Assembly (NCBI RefSeq): GCF_001468225.1
Contig: NZ_LNRU01000008.1
Location: 151,114 to 215,113 of the forward strand
Reading direction: 5' to 3'
DNA: 64,000 nt
Source: Sphingopyxis sp. H053
GTDB taxonomy: Bacteria; Pseudomonadota; Alphaproteobacteria; Sphingomonadales; Sphingomonadaceae
This document shows positions 46,635 through 56,460 of the stretch, in pieces. Every line of letters starts with the position of its first letter. The stretch's first letter is position 1. Made by a program: the position numbers and the translations under genes. The notes beneath the pieces are model-generated. The model made no database searches. It was not told the DNA's origin and worked only from the letters and a program-made list of their open reading frames with translations.

Positions 46635-46658
46635 TGCCACAGTTTCGAAACTGTGGCA
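46635..46658. promoter_or_regulatory. Perfect 24-bp palindrome upstream of the TPR-type regulator
   Basis: TGCCACAGTTTC followed directly by its reverse complement GAAACTGTGGCA. No T-run on either side, so an operator is likelier than a terminator. Between the msrQ-like gene's end and the TPR-regulator gene's start, 209 bp upstream of the latter. Confidence 0.6.
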
Positions 46659-46757
46659 TCCTTTGGGCATCGCGGCATTCCTACGATGACGCGGTGTTGA
46701 GGCCAAAAGGCGAAAGGTGCGAGCTGGTCCCTGGCACCCTTCGATCCCCCTCAGGCC

Positions 46758-47423
46758 TCATTTCAAGACTTCGCCGGGCGGCCCGACAGCCCCACCTGTT
46801 CTGTCGCCCGGCAAGTCGACATCCCTCGCTCTCCGTTCAACGCGCCGTGCTGGCCACAGGCGCAGCGCGAGCGCCGCGACCATGACGGTGCCAAAGACCA
46901 TACCGACAACCTGCTTGTCCGGATCGGCGCCAAAGGCACGCCCGGCGTAGCTCGCGGTAAAAATGAACCAGATATAATAGATTCCGAACCGGTGCAGGTG
47001 CCCCCACCATTGGCCCAGCCGCCGCTGCCACCCGTCGGTCGAGGTCAGCGCCATCAGATAGAGGATGACATAGGCGAGGCCGCCGCCGATGAGCGACTGC
47101 CAGGTCCGACCCGGCGCATAGACGATGACGTTAATGCCCAGCGCAACGAGGTGGATCGTGTGGGCGAGCGCGAAGCCCAGCCCCCATTGCCGCCGTCGGC
47201 GAAGCAGCGCGTGCGTTGTCGCGTCCGGCCAGCGGCGCACCAGCGTCGATGCGAGAAACGCGACGAGGAAGAGCGGCAGGCCGGCGCGGGCGGTCCATCG
47301 CGCTGCCAGCCCCGCGCGCTCGGCGGCATCGCCGCCCACCAGCAATCCCGCCGCGACCGCGAGCAGCCCGGCGGCGAGGCCGAGCCAGAGCGGGGTCCCG
47401 CGGCGGTCGAGCCAGCCGGTCAA
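46758..47423 (-). CDS. Ferric-reductase-like heme membrane protein (MsrQ-like)
   Basis: 221 aa with about six transmembrane helices and conserved His in LAHTIHLVALGINVIVY and WWGHLHRFGIYYIWFIFTASY, typical of the MsrQ/YedZ heme b subunit that feeds electrons to periplasmic methionine sulfoxide reductase MsrP. The start is a TTG coupled (2 nt) to a possible small upstream gene. msrP itself is not adjacent, so the partner is unknown. Confidence 0.82.
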   Translation of the reverse strand: MTGWLDRRGTPLWLGLAAGLLAVAAGLLVGGDAAERAGLAARWTARAGLPLFLVAFLASTLVRRWPDATTHALLRRRRQWGLGFALAHTIHLVALGINVIVYAPGRTWQSLIGGGLAYVILYLMALTSTDGWQRRLGQWWGHLHRFGIYYIWFIFTASYAGRAFGADPDKQVVGMVFGTVMVAALALRLWPARRVERRARDVDLPGDRTGGAVGPPGEVLK

Positions 47424-47425
47424 AT

Positions 47426-47554
47426 TCAGACGGCTTCGATGCGCAAGGCGCGAACGGACACAGGTGTCAGCTCGTCGGCGCCCAACGTCCCATAACCAAG
47501 CATATTTGCGACCCCATTTTTTTCTGCATATACGAAAGGGGCGCCGGTTTCCAC
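47426..47554 (-). CDS. Possible small protein (42 aa) coupled to the MsrQ-like gene
   Basis: Too short for usual gene finding. From a GTG at 47554 (GGGG a few bases upstream; a TTG at 47578 is an alternative) the frame reads ETGAPFVYAEKNGVANMLG..., ending in TPVSVRALRIEAV, with the stop 2 nt before the TTG start of the MsrQ-like gene. The residue mix is protein-like and the spacing suggests translational coupling. No family recognised. Confidence 0.35.
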   Translation of the reverse strand: METGAPFVYAEKNGVANMLGYGTLGADELTPVSVRALRIEAV

Positions 47555-47590
47555 CGACGCCCCATCATTTTTCGTCAAAAGATAGAGGGC

Positions 47591-48109
47591 TTAGGTCGTG
47601 GCCGGTGCCTTGCACGGCCCGGTGTGAACGCTGGTCATCTGCATGACCATTTCCATGTCGCCGCCGGTCGGGGCCTTGCCCTTGGTCGTGATGGTCACGT
47701 CGTTCTTCTTGGCTTCCATCGTGCCCGCCATCGCCATGTCGACCGTCTGGCCGTTCTGCGTGCAGGTGCCGGCAATGTCGATCTTGCCGCCCGCGACATC
47801 CTTCTTCGACCATTTGCATTCGCCGCCGTTGCCCGGGCCCTTCGCGAGTTCGGCCGCGATGTCTTCCTTGTCGACCTGCTCCTGCGTGAAGCACTGGTCC
47901 ATGCCGCTGGCGCCTTCCATCATCTTCGTCATCTGGTCCTTCGCCTCGGGCGGCATGCCGGGCATTTCGAACTTCACCAGCTTGACGTCGGTCTTCCAGT
48001 TACCGGCTTCGCGCTTCACCGGACCGCTGGCGGCCGCATTCTCGCTCTTGCCGCAACCCGACACCGCGATGAGGGCGCCGATCGCGGCGACCGTCAGAAA
48101 TTTCTTCAT
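47591..48109 (-). CDS. DUF3617-type lipoprotein
   Basis: 172 aa from ATG 48109. Signal peptide with lipobox VSGC (MKKFLTVAAIGALIAVSGCGKS). The body (PGNGGECKWSKKDVAGGKID, then GTCTQNGQTVDMAMAGTM) resembles DUF3617 proteins found in sphingomonads and other proteobacteria. Function unknown; likely periplasmic, membrane-attached. Divergent from uvrB. Confidence 0.82.
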   Translation of the reverse strand: MKKFLTVAAIGALIAVSGCGKSENAAASGPVKREAGNWKTDVKLVKFEMPGMPPEAKDQMTKMMEGASGMDQCFTQEQVDKEDIAAELAKGPGNGGECKWSKKDVAGGKIDIAGTCTQNGQTVDMAMAGTMEAKKNDVTITTKGKAPTGGDMEMVMQMTSVHTGPCKAPATT

Positions 48110-48197
48110 ACCCTGTCTCCTGTGACTGTTCGTTCGGGGGTTCTGTTTTGATTCATTGCGATTGTGGACCCGCCCCATCGATACCATATTGGCAGCA

Positions 48198-50384
<2,187 letters not shown>

Positions 50385-50397
50385 TCTTCGCTTCGAC

Positions 50398-50413
50398 AAA
50401 ACGTATACGTTTT
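50398..50413. promoter_or_regulatory. Perfect 16-bp palindrome between uvrB and the S10 peptidase
   Basis: AAAACGTATACGTTTT, fully symmetric, AT-rich within GC-rich DNA, 69 bp before the peptidase start codon. A candidate operator for a dimeric repressor; protein unknown. Confidence 0.5.
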
Positions 50414-50482
50414 CCGACAAGCGCTCTTGCCCCGCCTCTGGCCGCTGCTTAGGGTCCGCCCCGAAACCGGGGAGAGTCATCA

Positions 50483-51991
50483 ATGAAAACAGGTCTGTCG
50501 CTTATTGTCCTGGCGCTTGCCGCCACCACGCCTGCCGCGCTTTACGCGCAGGACAAGCCCGCTGACGACAAGGCGAAGGCTGAAAAGCCCGCCGACTACG
50601 AACCGCAGGTCCGCACCACCAAGCTATCGGGCACCTTCGGCGGCCAGCGGATCAACTATGCCGCGACGATCGGCGAGACGATCATCAAGAACAAGGACGG
50701 CGTGCCCGAGGTGGCGGTCGTCACCACATCCTATGTCAAGGAACCGCGCGATCCGGGCCGGCCGATCACCTTCCTGTTCAACGGCGGCCCCGGATCGGGC
50801 ACCGTCTGGCTGATGATGGGCGCATTCGGGCCGAAGCGCGTCGCGATCCCCGGCACCGGCGTCGACGATGGCGCCCCGCCCTACCCGATCGTCGACAATC
50901 CCGACGCGCTGCTCGACGTCACCGACGTCGTCTTCATCGATCCGCCGGGCACGGGCTTTTCGCACCTGATCGGCAAGGCCGACCCCAAGGATTATTACGG
51001 CGTCACGCAGGACGCAAAGCTCGTCGCCGAGGTGATCCGCCGCTGGCTGAACGACAATGGCCGCTGGAACAGCCCCAAATATCTCGGCGGCGAAAGCTAT
51101 GGCACGACGCGCTCGGCGGCGGTCGCGAACCAGCTGATGAACGAGACCTACAACGACGTCGCGCTGAACGGCATCATCCTGATCTCGACGGTGCTCGATT
51201 TCGCGGCGGGCGCCGACACGCCGGGCAACGAGCTGTCGCCGATCACCAACCTGCCCTCGATGGCCGCGACCGCGCTCTATCATGGCAAGGCGACCGCGCC
51301 GTCGGTCGAGGGGTTCGTCGAGGAAGCGCGGCAATGGGCGATCGGGCCCTATGCGACCGCCTTGCTCAAGGGCCAGAAATTGCAGGGCGAGGAACGCGCC
51401 GCGATCCGCCGCGAGCTTTCGCGCTTCACCGGCCTCTCGGAAACCTATCTCGAAAACGCCGACCTGCGCGTTACGCCGAACCGCTTCTACAAGGAGTTGC
51501 TGCGCGACCGCGGGCTGACCGTCGGCCGCCTCGACAGCCGCTATACCGGCAAGGATTATGACAGCGCCGGCGAAGGCCCCGACAACGACCCGAGCTTCTA
51601 TGGCATCGACGCGAGCTATACCGCCGCGATCAACAGCTGGAGCCGCGACGGGCTGGGGTTCAAGACCGACCGCGAATATCAGTCGATCGGCCGCATCGGC
51701 GGGCAATGGGATTGGCGGATCGGCGACCGCGACACCAATAGCTATCTGAATGTCGCGCCCTATATCGGGCAGGCGCTACGCGAAAATTCGGGGCTGAAAG
51801 TGCTCGTCGCACAGGGCTATTATGATTTCGCGACGCCCTTTTTCGCCGCCGAATATGCGCTGTCGCGCACCGGCATCCCGCAGGATCGCATCAGCTACAC
51901 CTATTATGGCGCGGGCCACATGATGTATATTCGCGACGAGGACCGGCACAAATTGTCGGCCGATATCCGCGCCTTCATCCGGGGGCGCTGA
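50483..51991 (+). CDS. Secreted S10-family serine carboxypeptidase-like protein
   Basis: 502 aa with a signal peptide (MKTGLSLIVLALAATTPAALYA). Oxyanion/NGGPGSGT, nucleophile Ser in LGGESYGTTR, Asp in GYYDFATPFF and His in GAGHMMYI form the alpha/beta-hydrolase triad. Bacterial S10-like enzymes in sphingomonads are periplasmic carboxypeptidases or esterases of uncertain substrate. GGGGAGAG lies upstream of the ATG. Confidence 0.9.
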   Translation: MKTGLSLIVLALAATTPAALYAQDKPADDKAKAEKPADYEPQVRTTKLSGTFGGQRINYAATIGETIIKNKDGVPEVAVVTTSYVKEPRDPGRPITFLFNGGPGSGTVWLMMGAFGPKRVAIPGTGVDDGAPPYPIVDNPDALLDVTDVVFIDPPGTGFSHLIGKADPKDYYGVTQDAKLVAEVIRRWLNDNGRWNSPKYLGGESYGTTRSAAVANQLMNETYNDVALNGIILISTVLDFAAGADTPGNELSPITNLPSMAATALYHGKATAPSVEGFVEEARQWAIGPYATALLKGQKLQGEERAAIRRELSRFTGLSETYLENADLRVTPNRFYKELLRDRGLTVGRLDSRYTGKDYDSAGEGPDNDPSFYGIDASYTAAINSWSRDGLGFKTDREYQSIGRIGGQWDWRIGDRDTNSYLNVAPYIGQALRENSGLKVLVAQGYYDFATPFFAAEYALSRTGIPQDRISYTYYGAGHMMYIRDEDRHKLSADIRAFIRGR

Positions 51992-52018
51992 TACCGGAAG
52001 CCCGATTACTTCCTGCTT

Positions 52019-52090
52019 CGTCATCCCCGCGAAAGCGGGGACCCAGCGAGCCACCGTTGCTGCTGGGTTCCCGCTTTCGCGGGAATGACG
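52019..52090. repeat. REP-like hairpin, 29-bp arms with two mismatches
   Basis: CGTCATCCCCGCGAAAGCGG... and its complement ...CCGCTTTCGCGGGAATGACG flank a 14-nt loop, between the peptidase and a membrane-protein gene. Same family as the hairpins near 40.4 and 57.7 kb. Confidence 0.88.
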
Positions 52091-52108
52091 AAAGTGCGGA
52101 ACCTCCGC

Positions 52109-52549
52109 TCAGCGCAGCACGCCCCTTGCCGCTTGCGACCGTGCGTAAAGGAAGAGCGCGATCGCGATCACCCAGATCACTGCGGTGAAAATCATCGGGA
52201 AGGCGCCGAACATGCGCATCAGATCGCCATAATGCATGCCAAACTGATAGACGCTGCTGAGCGCCAGCCCGATCAGCGAGACGAGGAATGCCGTCACCGC
52301 GTGGCGGCTGCGCACGAGCAGCAGCAGCGACCCGAGCAGCGCCCCCCATACCCCGAGCGCCCAACCGATGTTCGCCCAGACGGGAAAGCTGGCGAAATAG
52401 GCCTGCTGTTCGGGTGTGAAGGCCGCGAGATATTCGGCGTTGCCCATTTTGGTCATCGTATAATCCATCGCGCCGAAGGCGTTCCAGATCAGCGACACCA
52501 CCCCGACCACCCACAGGTGCCAGGGCGTTTTGCGCACTTCGGTCATCAT
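52109..52549 (-). CDS. Small integral membrane protein, four transmembrane helices
   Basis: 146 aa. Hydrophobic segments near residues 10-28, 57-80, 84-103 and 116-136. Similar proteins in sphingomonads are named 'sugar transporter' without evidence. GGGGGAGA precedes the ATG pair. Function unknown; encoded 20 bp after the TetR gene on the same strand, which may regulate it. Confidence 0.75.
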   Translation of the reverse strand: MMTEVRKTPWHLWVVGVVSLIWNAFGAMDYTMTKMGNAEYLAAFTPEQQAYFASFPVWANIGWALGVWGALLGSLLLLVRSRHAVTAFLVSLIGLALSSVYQFGMHYGDLMRMFGAFPMIFTAVIWVIAIALFLYARSQAARGVLR

Positions 52550-52569
52550 AAGTCTCCCCCTCCAGAAAG

Positions 52570-53178
52570 TCAGGCGAAGCTATCATCCTTTGCCGTCGCC
52601 ATCAACGTGGTGATATAGTCACGCAATACAGCAATGTTGCGGTCGAAATAGCCGATGTCGCGATAGGTGCGTGCCTGCATCACCGCGCCCTCCATCACCG
52701 TCAGCACGAATTCGCCGAGCGCCTTGCGATCGGCGCCCTTCGGCAGGCGATCGGCCGCTGCATTGAAGCAACCCGCGATCGCGGTGGACCAGCCCGTAAA
52801 ATTCGCCGCCATCAGGTCGCGCACCACCGGGTCGGGCTCGTGGATCTCGAGCGCGAGGCTGCCGATCGGGCAGCCATAAGTGCAATCGGTAACGATCAGG
52901 TGCGTGCGATAGCCGGCGAGCAGCGCGAAAATCTTGTCGATCGGATCGTCGACCCCCTCCCAATTGGGGGCGAGCAGCATTTCGTCGATCCCGTCGCGAT
53001 AGAGTTCGAGCACGCCGACGAGCACGTCCTGCTTGCCGGGAAAGAAATGATAGAGGCTGCCCGAATGGACCTGGCTGCGCGAAAGAATGTCGGCGACCGA
53101 GGTCGAGAGATAGCCCTTCTCCCAGAACAGCTCCATCGCTGTCATCAATATGCGCTGGCGGGTGTCGGCGGCGTTCAA
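52570..53178 (-). CDS. TetR-family transcriptional regulator
   Basis: 202 aa from a TTG at 53178 with AGGGGAAGG upstream; no ATG lies near the family start. N-terminal HTH TRQRILMTAMELFWEKGYLSTSVADILSRSQVHSGSLYHFF is typical of the YcdC/AcrR group (VHSGSLYHFFPGKQDVL). A TTGATTGAAC/ATTCAACCAA dyad upstream of the preceding gene is a likely operator. Encoded 10 bp after the DUF4287 gene. Confidence 0.9.
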   Translation of the reverse strand: MNAADTRQRILMTAMELFWEKGYLSTSVADILSRSQVHSGSLYHFFPGKQDVLVGVLELYRDGIDEMLLAPNWEGVDDPIDKIFALLAGYRTHLIVTDCTYGCPIGSLALEIHEPDPVVRDLMAANFTGWSTAIAGCFNAAADRLPKGADRKALGEFVLTVMEGAVMQARTYRDIGYFDRNIAVLRDYITTLMATAKDDSFA

Positions 53179-53188
53179 TGGCCTTCCC

Positions 53189-53743
53189 CTATCCGGCGCG
53201 ATCATAGGCGCCGCGGAGCCAGCCCACCACATCGTCGCCCGCCTCTTCATCCGCGGCGATGCGCACGCGGTGCGAGACCATTGCATTCCAGCTGCCCGCG
53301 GTTTCGAGCTTTCCGACGGGTTCCTCGCCCTTGAGCGCGAGGCCAATATCGAAGCGGTCCTTGGTCGACGGCTGGAGCAGCGCGAACTGCTTCTTGCGGC
53401 GCAGGCTGACATAGCCCTTCTTCGGCGCCAGTTCGACATCGTCGCCAAACCCCTGCACGAGCGTGACCAGCCGGTCGTATAGCGGCCGCCAATGCGCCCT
53501 CGCCCCGTCGAACGCGGCCGCGACCAGCGCATCATCGTCCTGCGACAGCGACGACGACTCGTTGGCGGCATGGACGATCATATTGGCATAGCCGTGCCCG
53601 AGCCCATGTTCGGATTTCAGGTGGTTCACCAGCGCCATATGGCCGGCGATGCCGGTCGCGCGCGCCGCAGCGACCCATTCGTCCAGCCCCTTGCCCGTCT
53701 TGGCACGGAGGCTTTCGCCCATCTTCTCGAATTCGTCGGCCAT
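53189..53743 (-). CDS. DUF4287/DUF5655-domain protein
   Basis: 184 aa: N-terminal DUF4287-like part (LDEWVAAARATGIAGHMALV, then KSEHGLGHGYANMIVHAA) and C-terminal DUF5655-like part (ELAPKKGYVSLRRKKQFALL). Function unknown. First gene of a probable operon with the TetR regulator and the membrane protein. Confidence 0.85.
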   Translation of the reverse strand: MADEFEKMGESLRAKTGKGLDEWVAAARATGIAGHMALVNHLKSEHGLGHGYANMIVHAANESSSLSQDDDALVAAAFDGARAHWRPLYDRLVTLVQGFGDDVELAPKKGYVSLRRKKQFALLQPSTKDRFDIGLALKGEEPVGKLETAGSWNAMVSHRVRIAADEEAGDDVVGWLRGAYDRAG

Positions 53744-53768
53744 CGCCGTTCTCCCTCGTCAAGATGAG

Positions 53769-53788
53769 TTGATTGAACATTCAACCAA
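53769..53788. promoter_or_regulatory. Candidate TetR operator
   Basis: 20-bp imperfect palindrome TTGATTGAAC|ATTCAACCAA (half-sites differ at three positions), 26-45 bp before the start of the DUF4287-tetR operon, i.e. over its promoter. Likely bound by the TetR protein of the operon. Confidence 0.6.
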
Positions 53789-53841
53789 GCGTTTTGTCAA
53801 GAGGCTTGGCAAGCGGGTGGCGAGGCCCGATATGCACTGGC

Positions 53842-54540
53842 ATGTGCGTCGTCGCCCTTGCTCACAAAGCCCATCCCGACTGGCCCCTCATCCTCATCGG
53901 CAATCGCGACGAGCTCCACGCGCGCCCCGCCGCGCCGCTCGCCGAATGGGGCGACGGCAGCGGCATCGTCGCCGGCCGCGATCTGCAGGCCGGCGGCACA
54001 TGGCTCGGGGTTCATCGCCCCAGCGGCGGCGCCGTGGTCGTCACCAATGTCCGCGGGGCGATGCCCGACCCCGCCAAGGAATCGCGCGGCGCGCTGGTGT
54101 CGGACATGCTGCGCGGCGAAGGGCGCTTCGCCGACCCCGCGGCCGGGGATCTGCCACGCTTCAACGCGTTCAACCTCTTCGCGGTGGGCGACGGCAAAAC
54201 GCGGCTGCTCACCAACCGGCCGGTCCCGCTGATCATGCCGCTCGAGCCCGGCGTCCATGCGCTCGCTAACGAACCCGTCGACGCGCCCTGCCCGCGCGCC
54301 GAGCGGCTGCGCCTTGCGCTCGAAGCGACGGTCGCGGCCGGCGGCGATCCCGAAATCCTGCTCGACACGCTGATGGCCGAGGACGACCCCGCGCTGTTCC
54401 TGCGCGGCGACGTCTATGGCACTCGCGCCTCGACGCTCGTCGCGGTGTCGGCGGCGGGCGACGTCAGGATGATCGAGCGGCGATACGAAAAGGGCGGCCG
54501 TCCCGCTGGAACGACCGCCCTCGAATTTCGTATCGGCTGA
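53842..54540 (+). CDS. NRDE (TANGO2-like) family protein
   Basis: 232 aa. Begins Met-Cys-Val-Val, with Cys2 as in Ntn-hydrolase-like TANGO2 proteins, and has the name-giving NRDE motif in ILIGNRDELHARPAAPL. TWLGVHRPSGGAVVVTNVR follows. Eukaryotic TANGO2 is linked to heme or lipid handling; bacterial role unknown. The last 50 bp also encode the terminator of the convergent infC. Confidence 0.88.
   Translation: MCVVALAHKAHPDWPLILIGNRDELHARPAAPLAEWGDGSGIVAGRDLQAGGTWLGVHRPSGGAVVVTNVRGAMPDPAKESRGALVSDMLRGEGRFADPAAGDLPRFNAFNLFAVGDGKTRLLTNRPVPLIMPLEPGVHALANEPVDAPCPRAERLRLALEATVAAGGDPEILLDTLMAEDDPALFLRGDVYGTRASTLVAVSAAGDVRMIERRYEKGGRPAGTTALEFRIG
54487..54521 (-). terminator. Intrinsic terminator of infC inside the convergent NRDE gene
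   Basis: On the minus strand AGGGCGGTCGT (54521-54511) pairs with ACGGCCGCCCT (54501-54491; one G-T pair), loop 9 nt, followed by a short T-run (54490-54488). It starts 31 nt past the infC stop codon. Confidence 0.7.
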
Positions 54541-54551
54541 GCCGGTCGCGC

Positions 54552-55100
54552 TTATTTCGGCGCGATCACCATCAGCATCTGGCGACCTTCGGTGCGCGGG
54601 TGCGCCTCGACCTTCGCGATTTCCGACGTCAGTTCGGCGACGCGCTGGAGCACGTTGAGACCGAGCTGGGTGTGGCTCATTTCGCGGCCGCGGAAGCGCA
54701 TGGTCATCTTGACCTTGTCGCCTTCGCCAAGGAAATCGAAGACCTTCTTCATCTTCACGTCGAAATCATGATCGTCGATATTCGGACGCATCTTGATCTC
54801 TTTGATTTCCTGCGTCTTCTGGCTCTTGCGCGCGAGGTTCGCCTTCTTCTGCGCCTCATATTTGAACTTGCCGACGTCGAGGAACTTGCACACCGGCGGA
54901 TCGGCGTTCGGGGATACTTCAACCAGGTCCAGCCCGACGGAAGCCGCCTGCTCAATCGCTTCGGCCGTCAGCATCACGCCCAGATTTTCGCCTTCCTCGT
55001 CGATCACGCGGACTTTGGGGGAGGCGATAAATTCATTGTAACGCGGGCCGTTTTTGGGCGGCATCGGTGCCATTGGGCGACGGGTCATGGGCGGTGGTAT
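54552..55100 (-). CDS. infC: Translation initiation factor IF-3, probable AUA start
   Basis: About 182 aa. NGPRYNEFIASPKVRVIDEEG and the C-terminal domain (DFLGEGDKVKMTMRFRGREM) are typical IF-3. The first ATG (55088) is 20 nt from AGGAG (55113-55109), too far. The in-frame ATA at 55100-55098 is 8 nt from it, the ideal distance. infC commonly uses rare AUU/AUC/AUA starts so that IF-3 limits its own synthesis. Confidence 0.93.
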   Translation of the reverse strand: MPPPMTRRPMAPMPPKNGPRYNEFIASPKVRVIDEEGENLGVMLTAEAIEQAASVGLDLVEVSPNADPPVCKFLDVGKFKYEAQKKANLARKSQKTQEIKEIKMRPNIDDHDFDVKMKKVFDFLGEGDKVKMTMRFRGREMSHTQLGLNVLQRVAELTSEIAKVEAHPRTEGRQMLMVIAPK

Positions 55101-55113
55101 AGCTGTATCTCCT
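55098..55113 (-). promoter_or_regulatory. infC ribosome-binding site with AUA start codon
   Basis: AGGAG at 55113-55109, 8-nt spacer, ATA at 55100-55098, four codons before the first ATG and in the same frame. A non-AUG start is the known device for IF-3 autoregulation. Confidence 0.6.
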
Positions 55114-55260
55114 GGGTCGTTTAAAAAGGGCGTGCAGCATCGACGCAAAAACACGCGTGGTGGTCATATAGTGATCAAAGCGCCGTCGTAAAGGCCGCCG
55201 CGCTCACCTTATAACGCTTTTCGGGCCGACTGTGGCCAGTCTGCCACTGTCAGCCGGCGG

Positions 55261-56460
55261 CTACCATTTGGTCGGCGCGGGATCGACGACGCGGAAGCCG
55301 CCCGCGCCGATTTCGCTGACCTCGAGCGCGCGTTCGGCGATACCCCTGTTACTGAAACGGAAGATGCCGTCGATGCCGCCGAAACCGTCGGCGGCGAGCA
55401 GGCGGTTCGCGGGAAAATTGGTGCCCGGTTTCCAGTCGCGCGCGATGCGCACCGTCAGCAGCACCGAATCATAGCCGAGGCTGGCAAGCCGGTACGGCGT
55501 CTTGCCGAAGCGGGTACGATATTTGGTCGCGAGCTGGCCGTAGAGGCCGTCCGACACGCTGGCGAACCACGACCCCCGCATCACCGCGCTGCTGCCGAGT
55601 GCGGCGTCGGTGTTCCACAGTTCGGTGCCGAGGATCTGCTTGTTCCCCGTGGTCTTGATCACCGGCACCGCGCGAATGGCGTTGCCGCCGCTGTCGGCGA
55701 TCAACACCGCGTCCATCGCGCCGGCGTTGGCGAGGCGCCGCGCCGCACCCGTCAGCGCGGTCGCGCTGCGGTCATAGCTTTCGACCGCGACGAGCGTGCC
55801 GCCCGCTTCGGCCACCGCGGCGCGGAACGCCGCCGCCGAACGGTCGCCATAGACATTCTTGGGCACCAGCGCGCCGAATCGCTGATGACCCTTCGACCGC
55901 GAGAAAGCGACGACGCGCTCGACCGACTGGCCGGGGACGAAGCCCATGATGAAGACGCCGTTGCCCGCAACGCTGCTGTCGTTCGAGAAGCTCAGCACCG
56001 GCACTTTCGCCGCGCGCGCGATCGGCGCCACCACGGTGACATCTTCGCTGAGCAGCGGGCCGAGGATCAGCTTGTTGCCGTCGGCGACCGCCTGCCGCGC
56101 CGCCGCGGCCGCGCCGAGCGCGGTATCATAGGTGGTGATGCGGACGCGTTCGGTGCGCGAATCGAGCAAAGCGAGCGTCGTCGCATTGGCGATCGCGGTG
56201 CCGACGTCAGCGTTCGGCCCCGTCTGCGGCACGAGCAATGCGACGCGGTGGCGATCGGTGTCGGTCGGCAGGCCGGGGCCAACATTGTCGTCGGGGTTGG
56301 TGGGCGGCGGCGGGGTCGCCGGGCCGTTCGACTTCGGCACCACCTGACACGCCGCGAGCAGACCCGCCATCGCCATCACGCCGAGCCCGCGCAACATTTG
56401 GCGGCGGGCCGGTGCTTTATTTTGGCGCTGGTCGGCAGTTTCTGCCATTTTCGGCGTCAT
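55261..56460 (-). CDS. Penicillin-binding-protein activator, LpoA-like lipoprotein
   Basis: About 399 aa from ATG 56460 (alternatives 56475, 56448). N-terminal signal with lipobox LLAAC followed by a Pro-rich linker, then a periplasmic Leu/Ile/Val-binding-protein fold (RVALLVPQTGPNADVGTAIA, LILGPLLSEDVTVVAPIAR). LpoA stimulates PBP1 from the outer membrane. The position beside rsmI and yraN is the conserved lpoA locus. Its start codon overlaps that of divergent rsmI. Confidence 0.85.
   Translation of the reverse strand: MTPKMAETADQRQNKAPARRQMLRGLGVMAMAGLLAACQVVPKSNGPATPPPPTNPDDNVGPGLPTDTDRHRVALLVPQTGPNADVGTAIANATTLALLDSRTERVRITTYDTALGAAAAARQAVADGNKLILGPLLSEDVTVVAPIARAAKVPVLSFSNDSSVAGNGVFIMGFVPGQSVERVVAFSRSKGHQRFGALVPKNVYGDRSAAAFRAAVAEAGGTLVAVESYDRSATALTGAARRLANAGAMDAVLIADSGGNAIRAVPVIKTTGNKQILGTELWNTDAALGSSAVMRGSWFASVSDGLYGQLATKYRTRFGKTPYRLASLGYDSVLLTVRIARDWKPGTNFPANRLLAADGFGGIDGIFRFSNRGIAERALEVSEIGAGGFRVVDPAPTKW

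Noticed and set aside
48128..48143. LexA/SOS box upstream of uvrB
   Set aside because: GTTC repeats are present but spaced N8 or N4, not the N7 needed for the alphaproteobacterial GTTC-N7-GTTC box.
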